Shown in pieces: positions 16,981 through 24,402 of a DNA stretch of 41,532 nt. Made by a program: the position numbers and the translations under genes. The notes beneath the pieces were generated by a model. It did no database searches and was not told the DNA's origin. It saw nothing but the letters and a program-made list of their open reading frames with translations. The number at the start of each line of letters is the position of its first letter. Position 1 is the first letter of the stretch. The stretch is from Phycisphaerales bacterium UBA1161 (GTDB lineage Bacteria; Planctomycetota; Phycisphaerae; Tepidisphaerales; Tepidisphaeraceae): positions 1 through 41,532 of the forward strand of contig DBZL01000065.1 of the NCBI GenBank assembly GCA_002311745.1, written 5' to 3'.

Positions 16981-17376
16981 TTAATGCCGGTAATGGTAGT
17001 GCCCGCCCCAGCCGTGGTCATAGTAGCGCGGATAACCCCAGCCCGAATTGTAATAGAAGTACGTCGAGGGCACGTACACCGGGGCCGGCGCATAATACAC
17101 CGGCGGCGCTGCGTACGCCGGGGCCGCGTAGTACGTCGGCGGAGCGTAATACGCTGGCGGCGAATAGTACGCCGGGGCGGAGTACGAGTAATACGCCGGC
17201 GGCGGAAGCGCCAGCGAGAACCCGAACCCCGTCCCATGGTGGCCATAGCCGAAGCTGAAGCTGTCGTATGGCGCGCCCAAGCCTAAACCAAAGAACCAGT
17301 TCGTCCGGGCCGACGCCACGTTGGGCAGTATGCCAATCAAAAGCGCGGCAAACGGAATCAACAGAAGGCGTTTCAT
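16981..17376 (-). CDS. Secreted Tyr/Pro/Ala-rich repeat protein
   Basis: This is a 131-aa protein. MKRLLLIPFAALLIGILPN followed by VASA is a clear signal peptide with cleavage near residue 23. After a short Gly/Phe-rich part (LGLGAPYDSFSFGYGHHGTG), the core is a run of PAYY and PPxYYAP units (about 59-100), and it ends with a His/Tyr/Gly-rich tail (YYDHGWGGHYHYRH). The start at 17376 is supported by AAAGGAG seven bases upstream. Such YYAPP proteins are frequent in planctomycetes but have no assigned role. Tyr/Pro repeats suggest an extracellular structural or adhesive function, perhaps with cross-linking, but that is inference. It is preceded by a 168-base leader region with an inverted repeat. 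Confidence 0.75.
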   Translation of the reverse strand: MKRLLLIPFAALLIGILPNVASARTNWFFGLGLGAPYDSFSFGYGHHGTGFGFSLALPPPAYYSYSAPAYYSPPAYYAPPTYYAAPAYAAPPVYYAPAPVYVPSTYFYYNSGWGYPRYYDHGWGGHYHYRH

Positions 17377-17410
17377 GGCATTCTCCTTTCGGCCCTGATC
17401 GAGCCGGTCC

Positions 17411-17450
17411 CCGCTAACTTTAGACACTTCATTGTATCTCTGGTTAGCGG
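17411..17450 (-). promoter_or_regulatory. Inverted repeat in the leader of the Tyr-rich gene
   Basis: CCGCTAAC (17411-17418) and GTTAGCGG (17443-17450) are perfect 8-base arms with a 24-base loop, centred about 55 bases before the start codon at 17376. This could be an operator or an mRNA hairpin. Two TATAAT boxes lie further upstream on the minus strand (around 17515-17540) without a clear -35. Confidence 0.4.
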
Positions 17451-17544
17451 TCCGCCGCTTCGCATTTTTGGGCCTTTCAACATAGGACGCGGCGGCGCGG
17501 CGTCCGGCCCGCATTATAATCCCAACCTTCTATTATATCGGATG

Positions 17545-18672
17545 TTACGAGCGACCGGTTCGTTCCAGGACCAAATTATCCCGGTGCACCGCCTCGTCAT
17601 AAGCCGCCTCGGCAAGGATTTGCTTCACCTGCGGGGTCTTCTTGCCGCAAATACGGGCCATGTCCGCGGAGGAATAGTTGCTCAAGCCCCGGGCCACCAG
17701 CACGCCGTCGGCGCAGGCAATCCCCACCGCATCGCCTCGGGCAAACTGGCCTTGCACCTTCACGATTCCCGCCGGAAGCAGACTGCGATTATTTTCCACC
17801 AGGGCCTTGCGCGCCCCATCGTCGATCACCAGCGTTCCGGACAATCGCAGCGATCCGATCCACCGGCTGCGCGAGGAGCGCTTCTTGCCCGCCGGCACGA
17901 ACAGCGTTCCCAGCTCCTCGCCGGCCAAGAGCCGCGGCAACACACCGTTCATCCGCCCATCGGCGACCAGCATGGCCTCGCCCGCGTCCGTGACCATCTG
18001 CGCCGCCTGCAACTTGGAATCCATCCCACCCTTGCCCAGCGCCGATTTTTCCGCGCGCACAAGCTGGCGCGCCTGATTCAGATGGCTCACCAGCCGAACG
18101 GGATTGCCCTCGCCGTCCAGCACTCCATCCACAACCGTCAGCATCACCAGCAAATCCGCGCGCAGGGCATGCGCCACCAGAGCGGCCAGGATGTCGTTGT
18201 CGCCGAAGGAGATTTTCTCCAGTTCCGCGGTGCTGACCGTGTCGTTCTCGTTGACGATGGGGATTCCACCCAGTTTGTGCACGGCCACCAGGGTGTTGCG
18301 CAGGTTCAGGAACCGCGAGCGGTCGTCGATGTCCTGGCGCGTCAGCAGGAGCTGGGCGATGTGCAGTTGGTGCGGCTCGAAGGCGTCGGCCCAGACGTCC
18401 ATGAGCCGCCTCTGTCCCACCGCCGCGATGGCCTGGAGCATGGCCAGGTCCGTCGGCCGCTTCGATAGGCCCAATTCCTTCAATCCACACCCGATGGCGC
18501 CGGAGCTGACGATGGTTACCAAAATGCCCCGGCCGCGCAGCTCCGCAATTTGCCCCGCGATGGTGCCCACGAACGGCGCATCCAGGCGTCCGTCCTTGTC
18601 GCTGAGCAATTGCGTGCCCAGCTTGACGACGACGGTCTTCACATGGCCGAGATACTCCGCGCGGGTGCCCAT
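17545..18672 (-). CDS. proB: Glutamate 5-kinase
   Basis: This 375-aa enzyme phosphorylates L-glutamate with ATP, the first step of proline synthesis. The amino-acid-kinase domain shows VVVKLGTQLL (about 13-22), VSSGAIGCGLKELG, GGIPIVNENDTVS and SFGDNDILAALVA. GKGGMDSKLQAAQMVTDAG carries the conserved GTGGM-like nucleotide/substrate loop. A C-terminal PUA domain begins around residue 275 (PAGIVKVQGQFARGDAVGI). Length equals the classic ProB. The start at 18672 removes about 29 unlikely N-terminal residues of a longer open frame. proA is not in this window. Confidence 0.95.
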   Translation of the reverse strand: MGTRAEYLGHVKTVVVKLGTQLLSDKDGRLDAPFVGTIAGQIAELRGRGILVTIVSSGAIGCGLKELGLSKRPTDLAMLQAIAAVGQRRLMDVWADAFEPHQLHIAQLLLTRQDIDDRSRFLNLRNTLVAVHKLGGIPIVNENDTVSTAELEKISFGDNDILAALVAHALRADLLVMLTVVDGVLDGEGNPVRLVSHLNQARQLVRAEKSALGKGGMDSKLQAAQMVTDAGEAMLVADGRMNGVLPRLLAGEELGTLFVPAGKKRSSRSRWIGSLRLSGTLVIDDGARKALVENNRSLLPAGIVKVQGQFARGDAVGIACADGVLVARGLSNYSSADMARICGKKTPQVKQILAEAAYDEAVHRDNLVLERTGRS

Positions 18673-18743
18673 CGGCCTGATTGTCCCAAAGCGCGGGCAG
18701 GATTCAACGCCTGGCAAGTCGCTTGCCCATATACTGGAAGGCC

Positions 18744-19235
18744 ATGAGCGACGACCCAACCCAGTTGCGGGCCCACCGGTTGAAAGTGGCGCTGTTGCAT
18801 CCGCAGATCGCGCCCAACACCGGCAACATCGCGCGCTCCTGCGTGGCGACGGGGACGGCGCTGCATCTGGTTCGGCCGCTGGGGTTTTTCTTGAACGACC
18901 GCAATCTGCGCCGCAGCGCCATGGACTACTGGCCGCGATTGAAACTGACCGTGCATGAAGACGATCAGGCGTTTTTCGCCGCCGTGCAGCGCGAGGGAGG
19001 AAATTTCTGGCTTTTTTCCAGCAAAGCTCAAAAAGCGCTTTGGGAGGTGCGATTTGCCGACGGCGATTGGCTGATTTTCGGCAGCGAAACGGCGGGGATT
19101 GGGCAATCCATCCTGTCGGCTCATGCCGAGCGCGGCGTACGCATTGCGCAAATGCAGGGGGAGCGCTGCCTGAATCTGGCGACGGCCGTCAGTGTGGCGC
19201 TTTACGAGGCCCTGCGGCAGATCAATCGGTGCTAA
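18744..19235 (+). CDS. trmL: tRNA (cytidine/uridine-34-2'-O)-methyltransferase
   Basis: This 163-aa SPOUT methyltransferase matches TrmL in length and order: LLHPQIAPNTGNIARSCVAT (about 17-36) with the PxNTGNI block, a central FGSETAGI (about 112-119) and the knot-forming ERCLNLATAVSVALYEALRQ at the C-terminus. It methylates the ribose of the wobble base in leucine tRNAs using S-adenosylmethionine. ATG 18744 is preceded by GGAAG, and a longer TTG-initiated frame is unlikely. It is divergent from proB, with only 71 bases between the starts, so their promoters must be close or overlapping. Confidence 0.9.
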   Translation: MSDDPTQLRAHRLKVALLHPQIAPNTGNIARSCVATGTALHLVRPLGFFLNDRNLRRSAMDYWPRLKLTVHEDDQAFFAAVQREGGNFWLFSSKAQKALWEVRFADGDWLIFGSETAGIGQSILSAHAERGVRIAQMQGERCLNLATAVSVALYEALRQINRC

Positions 19236-19272
19236 AATGCCGGCGGGAACCCGCTAAATCGGGAGGTACGGT

Positions 19273-19602
19273 ATGAAATCGGCGTTGGCGGAAAGACATT
19301 GCAAGGCGTGCGAGCCGGGGACGGCGGCGATGACCGAGGCGCAAATCGGCCTGATTTTGCCGCAGGTGCCGGGTTGGGAAGCACGCGGCGGGCAAATCAC
19401 CAAAACCTTCAAGTTCCAGAATTATCACCAGACGATGGCTTTCGTGAACGCGGTGGCCTGGGTGGCGCATCGCGAGGACCATCATCCGGACATGGAAGTC
19501 GGTTACAATCGTTGCGTGGTGCGATTCAGCACGCATTCGGCCGCCGGGCTGACGGAAAACGATTTCATCAGCGCCGCCAAGGTCGACGCGCTGTTCGATT
19601 AG
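19273..19602 (+). CDS. phhB: 4a-hydroxytetrahydrobiopterin dehydratase
   Basis: This 109-aa protein of the PCD/DCoH fold shows the diagnostic VAHREDHHPDMEVGYNRC (about 64-81; H66, H70, H71 and D73), followed by STHSAAGLTENDFISAAK. It dehydrates 4a-carbinolamine pterin and recycles the cofactor of aromatic amino acid hydroxylases. No such hydroxylase lies nearby, so a role linked to other pterin chemistry is possible. A strong GGGAGG lies seven bases before the ATG. It starts 37 bases after trmL and ends 16 bases before the NuoL-like gene, so it may head that transcript. Confidence 0.9.
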   Translation: MKSALAERHCKACEPGTAAMTEAQIGLILPQVPGWEARGGQITKTFKFQNYHQTMAFVNAVAWVAHREDHHPDMEVGYNRCVVRFSTHSAAGLTENDFISAAKVDALFD

Positions 19603-19618
19603 CGGCTAGCGATCATCC

Positions 19619-21676
19619 ATGCCGAACTGCGCTCTGCTCCTTTTGGCCGCGACGTTGATGCCGCTGGGGTCGTTCGTCCTTTTGGCCCTGATCGGCAAGC
19701 GGATGGGCCAGCCCCTGGCCGGCTGGGTGGCCACCGCCCTGATCGGCGGCAGTTGCGCTTGCAGCCTGGCGGCGATGGTCGCCTGGTTCAACGGCGGCCA
19801 ACTTTACGGCAACACCTGGGGGCCGGGGGACAAGCCCATCGAACTCTCCGCCAAATGGCTTCCCATCGGCCCGGGTGTGAGCCAGGATCATCCGGGCTTT
19901 CTCGACCTGGATATCTACGTCGACAGCCTCACCATCGCGATGTTCAACACCATCACGGTGCTGTCGCTGCTGGTGCACGTTTTTTCCATCGGATACATGG
20001 CCGGCCAGAAGCGCTTCGCCCGCTTCTTCACCTACCTGGGGTTGCTCGATTTTTCGGTGCTGGGGTTGGTGATCGGCGGGAGCTTGATTCAATTTTTTGT
20101 CTTCTGGCAATTGCTGGCGGTGGCCAGCTACCTATTGGCGGCGTTCTGGCACGAAGAGGCGGCGGCCCGCGGCGCGGCGATGCGGTCGCTGCTGATCGGC
20201 GCCGTGGCGGATGTGGGATTTCTGGTCGCCCTGGGCGTGCTGGTGCGCTATCTGGGCAACGTGTCGCTGGCGGACATGATCCGCTGGCTGGGTCCGGCGG
20301 CATCCGCCGCCACGGTCGGCGGCATTCATCTTCCCAGCGGATTGACTCTGTCGACGGGCACGCTGACGACCGTCGGCCTGCTGCTATTTGCGGCGGCGAT
20401 CGCCAAATCCGCCCAGTTCCCCGTGCTCTCGTGGCTGGCGGACTCTTCCCACAGCGCTGCTCCGGCCTGGGCGCTGATGCAGAGCGTGACCACCGCGGCG
20501 GCCGGGGTGTATCTGATGGCGCGCACGTTCCCCATCCTCACGCCGCAGGTGCAGTGGGTGATGGCCATCGTCGGCCTGGTCACGCTGACGCTGGGGGCGC
20601 TGGCCGCGGCCGTGCAGGACGACGTCTACCACGTCCTGGCCTACAGCACGGCGTCGCAGTTGGGAACGATCTTTTTGGCCCTGGGGATCGGAAGCTGGAT
20701 GGGCGGGCTGTTCCAATGGACGACGCACGCGTTTTTCAAGACGCTGCTTTTTCTGGCCGCCGGCGTGGTGATCCGCGCCTCCGGCGGCAGGCGCGATCTG
20801 CACCGCTTGGGCGGGATGGTGCGAAAAACGCCGCTGGCGGCGATTGCATTTGCCGTCGGCCTGGCGGCCGCGATCGGGACGCCATTTTTCTGCGGATACT
20901 ACAGCCAGGAAATGGTTTTGACGCACGTCGGCGCGTTCGCCGCATCGGCTGGGCACGGCCGACACGGCTGGCTTTACTGGGCCTTTTGTGCCCTGCCCGC
21001 CGCGGGCGTCGGCATCAGCGCCTTTGCGTTGGCGCGGTGCTGGATGCTGATCTTTTGGCGGCGGCCGCGCGCCCAAGCCGCCGTTGAAGATGTCCGCGAG
21101 CCGGCGATTGGGTGGTTTCCCCTGGCGGCATTGGCGGTGCTGTGCGTCATCGGCGGCAGCCGCGTGTTGGACATCAAGCGCATGCTCGCCCAGGCCGTCG
21201 ACGAAACGGAAAACTATCGCTACGTCGTTCAAACGGAGGGCAAACCGACCGTGGCGTTCTTGCAGCGCTGGCCCGTCGCCATCGAGCCGCGCTACGGAAC
21301 CTCGGAGCCGCAAGAGTCGCACATCGTCGGCATGGAGAGCGAGGCGGCGGCGGAAAACGAGGCCTCCGGCCTGTTCCGCGCGATCATCCCCTGGGCGATG
21401 GCCGGGGGGTTGGGCCTGGGCGTTCTGGTGTATCTGCGCGGCGACGCCATCGCGGCGGAACTGTTGCGTTTTGCGCCGCTGCGGCTGCTGCACTCGTTTT
21501 TGCGCCGCGGGCTGTTTTGGGATGCGCTGCTGTGCGGCGTGGTGGCCGCCGTGGCTGTTTTCGCCAGCCGCCTAGTCGCCGCATTGGAGCGATATGTCTT
21601 GGACGCCGCGGCCAATCTGCTGGTTTGGATCGTCCGGCAACCCTTGCGCGGGTTAAGCGTGCGGCGCGAATCATGA
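19619..21676 (+). CDS. NuoL-like antiporter subunit with neutralised key residues
   Basis: This 685-aa membrane protein aligns in order with complex I subunit NuoL. The broken-helix motifs AKSAQFPVLSWLADS (262-276), AYSTASQLGTIFLALG (341-356) and HAFFKTLLFLAAG (370-382) are clear, and a long C-terminal extension matches the lateral helix and last span. Yet key ionisable positions differ: the TM5 glutamate of WEG is Q164, the HAATM histidine is Q288, the DIKRVLAYST lysine is Y337, and the TM12 SKDE lysine is Q430. K263, H370 and K374 remain. NuoL normally pumps protons, and the loss of TM5 Glu and TM12 Lys argues against ordinary pumping. It overlaps the NuoM-like gene by four bases. No other nuo gene is present. 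Confidence 0.85.
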   Translation: MPNCALLLLAATLMPLGSFVLLALIGKRMGQPLAGWVATALIGGSCACSLAAMVAWFNGGQLYGNTWGPGDKPIELSAKWLPIGPGVSQDHPGFLDLDIYVDSLTIAMFNTITVLSLLVHVFSIGYMAGQKRFARFFTYLGLLDFSVLGLVIGGSLIQFFVFWQLLAVASYLLAAFWHEEAAARGAAMRSLLIGAVADVGFLVALGVLVRYLGNVSLADMIRWLGPAASAATVGGIHLPSGLTLSTGTLTTVGLLLFAAAIAKSAQFPVLSWLADSSHSAAPAWALMQSVTTAAAGVYLMARTFPILTPQVQWVMAIVGLVTLTLGALAAAVQDDVYHVLAYSTASQLGTIFLALGIGSWMGGLFQWTTHAFFKTLLFLAAGVVIRASGGRRDLHRLGGMVRKTPLAAIAFAVGLAAAIGTPFFCGYYSQEMVLTHVGAFAASAGHGRHGWLYWAFCALPAAGVGISAFALARCWMLIFWRRPRAQAAVEDVREPAIGWFPLAALAVLCVIGGSRVLDIKRMLAQAVDETENYRYVVQTEGKPTVAFLQRWPVAIEPRYGTSEPQESHIVGMESEAAAENEASGLFRAIIPWAMAGGLGLGVLVYLRGDAIAAELLRFAPLRLLHSFLRRGLFWDALLCGVVAAVAVFASRLVAALERYVLDAAANLLVWIVRQPLRGLSVRRES

Positions 21677-23049
21677 TCGAATTTCTGCGGCACCAGCTTC
21701 TGTGGCTGTTGATATTTCTCCCGCTGGCCGGGGCGGTGGCGGCGCCGCTCATCCCGCGCCGTCGCGTCATCCGCGGGACCGCCCTGGGGGTCGTGCTGGC
21801 GGAACTGGCGGCGGCGCTGCTTTTGAGTTTCGCACTCGATTGGCGCGGCGGCAGAACCTTCGTCTACGGGGGGTTGGGCATCGACGGCTTGAACTTCTCC
21901 CTGACGCTGGCGACGGCGGGCATGTTCCTTCTGGCCATCATCGCCTCCTGGAAAATCGAGCGCGCCGCCATAGCGCATTTCGCCGCGCTGCTGCTATTGG
22001 AAGCGGCGATGGTCGGGGGATTTCTCGCCGTCGATTTTTCCCTGTATTGGCTGTTCACCACGGTCTCCTTGGCGGTGGTGCTGGTCGCGGTCGGCGTTGG
22101 GGGCGGCCCGCAGAGGCAGTGGGCCGCGTCGAAGTTTTTCCTCTTTGCCCTGGGCAGCTCGATGGTCCTGCTGGCGGCGATGCCGCGGGCCCTGGGTCCG
22201 ACGCATGCGCTGCTGCGGCTGGCGGTGTTCGGCCTGCTGATTCGCATGGCGTTGGTTCCCGTGCATGGTTGGCTGGCGGAGCTGTACGGGCAGGGGCCGG
22301 CCGCCGTGTCCTTGGTGATTCCCCTGCTGCTGAGCGGCGGCGGCTACGGCGTGGTGCGTTTCGCGTGGCCGCTATTGTCCGCGCCGGGTGGACATCTGCC
22401 GCTGATCCTGGCCGCCCTCGGTTTGCTGAGCATTTTTTACGCCGCCGGGTGCGCCCTGGTCGAGAAAGATTTGAAGCGCCTGATCGCTTACAGCAGCATC
22501 TGCCAGATGGGATTCGTGACCCTGGGCCTGTCGATGCGCACGGCGGCGGCGGTCAATGGGGCGATTTTTTTGCTGACCTCGCAAGCGCTGAGCAGCGCCG
22601 CGCTGCTCGGGGTTGCCGCTGTGATCCAGGAGCGCGCGGGCCACCGCGAAATCTCTCGCCTGGGGGGGCTGGCCACGACCATGCCGGTTTTTGCGGGCCT
22701 GAGCATGGTGGCATTTTTGGCGATCTTCCCCTTGCCCGGGCTGAGTGCGTTCGTGGGCCAGGTGCTGGTGATTTGGGGCACGTTCCAGGCCGGCGGGCGC
22801 GCGACGGCGATCCTGGCCTGCGCGAGCATGCCTCTGATGGCGGCGTTTTCTCTGCGCGCCTTTGGGCGCGTTTTTCTTGGCCGCCCGCGCCCCGAGCACG
22901 AACATTGGGGCGATCTTCGCCAACGCGAATTGGCCGTGCTGACGTTCCTGACGATCTGCATGCTGCTGCTGGGCGCGATGCCCTGGTTCTTCTTTTTCGT
23001 TTTCAGCAATCAGGCCGTCGTGGTGATGCTCAAGACGCCATCGCCTTGA
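21673..23049 (+). CDS. NuoM-like antiporter subunit with neutralised key residues
   Basis: This 458-aa polytopic protein matches complex I NuoM: RMALVPVHGWLAELYGQGP (191-209), EKDLKRLIAYSSICQMGF (264-281), SSAALLGVAAVIQER and PLPGLSAFVGQVLVIWGTF (353-371). It is shorter than usual (about 500). Positions essential in NuoM are altered: TM5 glutamate is T130, TM7 lysine is R191, the following LLK lysine is S221, the SHMGF histidine is Q278, the next-span histidine is Q304 and the TM12 glutamate is Q363. Its ATG lies inside the stop of the NuoL-like gene (ATGA), implying translational coupling and a 1:1 complex. The function is unknown; a membrane scaffold for a redox or transport partner encoded elsewhere is one possibility. 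Confidence 0.85.
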   Translation: MIEFLRHQLLWLLIFLPLAGAVAAPLIPRRRVIRGTALGVVLAELAAALLLSFALDWRGGRTFVYGGLGIDGLNFSLTLATAGMFLLAIIASWKIERAAIAHFAALLLLEAAMVGGFLAVDFSLYWLFTTVSLAVVLVAVGVGGGPQRQWAASKFFLFALGSSMVLLAAMPRALGPTHALLRLAVFGLLIRMALVPVHGWLAELYGQGPAAVSLVIPLLLSGGGYGVVRFAWPLLSAPGGHLPLILAALGLLSIFYAAGCALVEKDLKRLIAYSSICQMGFVTLGLSMRTAAAVNGAIFLLTSQALSSAALLGVAAVIQERAGHREISRLGGLATTMPVFAGLSMVAFLAIFPLPGLSAFVGQVLVIWGTFQAGGRATAILACASMPLMAAFSLRAFGRVFLGRPRPEHEHWGDLRQRELAVLTFLTICMLLLGAMPWFFFFVFSNQAVVVMLKTPSP

Positions 23050-23060
23050 GCCGGCGCGGG

Positions 23061-23627
23061 TCATCCCTCGATCGGCTCGACCTTTTCCACGTCGACGTGG
23101 TAGATGCTCTTGATGACGCCGCCGGGGTCTTTGCGGATGTAGACGTGCAGTTTGCCCCAGACTTTGACGGGGGTGTCGTAGTAGTAAACGGCGGCGCCTT
23201 GCATGACGTTGGCGTCCACGAAGTGCTGGGCCAGGGGCGGGCCGTTGAAGCAGCACTTGGTCTTGGAATAGACCAGCACGAAATAGGACAGCTTTCCCTC
23301 GCCGGCCTCCTGCGGCGCATACATCTCGCCGATCATGAGCACCTTTTGGCCCTCCAGGGCGCGGAACTTGACGGGAATATCCGCCGGCGTCGCGTTGGTC
23401 TGGTCCATGTCGAAACTGCTCATGGCCTTGAGGTTCACTTCCTTGAAACCCCCGCGATCGTGGATGCCGCCGCTGAAAAATTCGTCCGCCCAGAGGTACA
23501 TCAGCGAGCCGAAGATCAATCCCACGACCGAGCAGAAAACCGCGACGCGCCAGTTGAAGCGTGCGATCAAGGGCCGGCGAGGCGCGGCGTAGGAGGTGGG
23601 CGGGGATGATGGCGTTGCGGTGCTCAT
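23061..23627 (-). CDS. Membrane-anchored DUF3299-like protein
   Basis: This is a 188-aa protein with one membrane helix (about residues 28-46) and an external domain. The domain reads VLMIGEMYAPQEAGEGKLSY and then FVLVYSKTKCCFNGPPLAQH, ending in KVWGKLHVYIRKDPGG and a final strand. It has the same layout as the neighbouring 235-aa protein: a Y/FxLV strand, a paired-cysteine CCF-x-PP-x-x-QH motif, then a W/EGxLHV strand. That is the DUF3299 pattern. The adjacent cysteines could bind metal. The family's role is unknown. One base separates it from the upstream gene, so the two are co-transcribed. Confidence 0.7.
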   Translation of the reverse strand: MSTATPSSPPTSYAAPRRPLIARFNWRVAVFCSVVGLIFGSLMYLWADEFFSGGIHDRGGFKEVNLKAMSSFDMDQTNATPADIPVKFRALEGQKVLMIGEMYAPQEAGEGKLSYFVLVYSKTKCCFNGPPLAQHFVDANVMQGAAVYYYDTPVKVWGKLHVYIRKDPGGVIKSIYHVDVEKVEPIEG

Positions 23628-23628
23628 G

Positions 23629-24336
23629 TCATTTGGCCGCCGGACGCACGCTGGTGGCGTCCATCTGGAAAATGCTCACGATGAACCCGCCGTCTTTCTG
23701 CTCCTGCACGTGCAGCGTCCCTTCGACGCTCAGTTCATCCGGGAAATAGCTCACCGCCTTGTCCTTGGGGCAGCGCACGATAATCGTATGCTGAATCTGC
23801 GGCGGCTGGCCAAAACAACAGGCGAACAGGCTGGGCACCAGGGCAAACTCGTGGATGGCTTCCGCCTGGTCCAGGGGAATCATGAATCCGCTGGTGCGCA
23901 AGCGGCATCCCTCCAGGCGCAACACGTCGCCCGGTATGTTGCCGCCGACTTCCGGATCATAATCGAAATTCCCCAGCTCCTTGATGGGAAGGTCCAGGAT
24001 TTGACCGGGAGCGGGGGGTGTGTGGGGCTGGCGCACGCCGCCCATGGCCGCAACCACGGATTGCACCGGCTTGGGCGGCGGCGCCGGCGAGTTGAGCTGC
24101 CTCTGGCAAACGCGGATTTGCTCCAGCACGGGGCCAAGCTGGTCCGGCTGATCCGTCAGCAGTTGCGACACCTTCTGAAGCAGGGGCAACGCGGCGGCGT
24201 AATCGCCCTTGGCCATGTCCTCATTGGCGCGAAGCTGCAATTTGTTGACGGTGACGGAGCTGGGCTGCGTCGCCGGATCCTGAGCTGCGGCACAAACCGC
24301 GATGCACAAGACCGGTACCAGCCAGATGAACTTCAT
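23629..24336 (-). CDS. Secreted DUF3299-family protein
   Basis: This 235-aa protein has a signal peptide (MKFIWLVPVLCIAVCAAA). A helical stretch (about 30-80; ANEDMAKGDYAAALPLLQKV) resembles a single TPR-like pair. The DUF3299 domain (about 140-230) contains TSGFMIPLDQAEAIHEFALV, CCFGQPPQIQHTIIVRCP and VEGTLHVQEQKDGGFIVSIF. The paired cysteines and PP match the CxH-PPP-x-x-N type core of the family. It is predicted periplasmic. AAGGGG lies about six bases before the ATG. It forms a two-gene unit with the membrane-anchored paralogue. Such proteins often sit near ABC-type export genes in other bacteria, but not here. Confidence 0.75.
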   Translation of the reverse strand: MKFIWLVPVLCIAVCAAAQDPATQPSSVTVNKLQLRANEDMAKGDYAAALPLLQKVSQLLTDQPDQLGPVLEQIRVCQRQLNSPAPPPKPVQSVVAAMGGVRQPHTPPAPGQILDLPIKELGNFDYDPEVGGNIPGDVLRLEGCRLRTSGFMIPLDQAEAIHEFALVPSLFACCFGQPPQIQHTIIVRCPKDKAVSYFPDELSVEGTLHVQEQKDGGFIVSIFQMDATSVRPAAK

Positions 24337-24402
24337 GATCGCCCCTTTTTGACCTTATTGTATACCTGATCATTCCATGCTGGCTGGAAAGTCGCGGAGG
24401 CG

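Noticed and set aside
17500..17544. Two TATAAT boxes as a firm promoter for the Tyr-rich gene
   Set aside because: No -35-like element stands at a suitable distance from either box, so no promoter is claimed.
19619..21676. DabB-type inorganic carbon transporter subunit
   Set aside because: No DUF2309 (DabA) gene is adjacent, and the partner is NuoM-like, with a NuoL-type C-terminal extension present.
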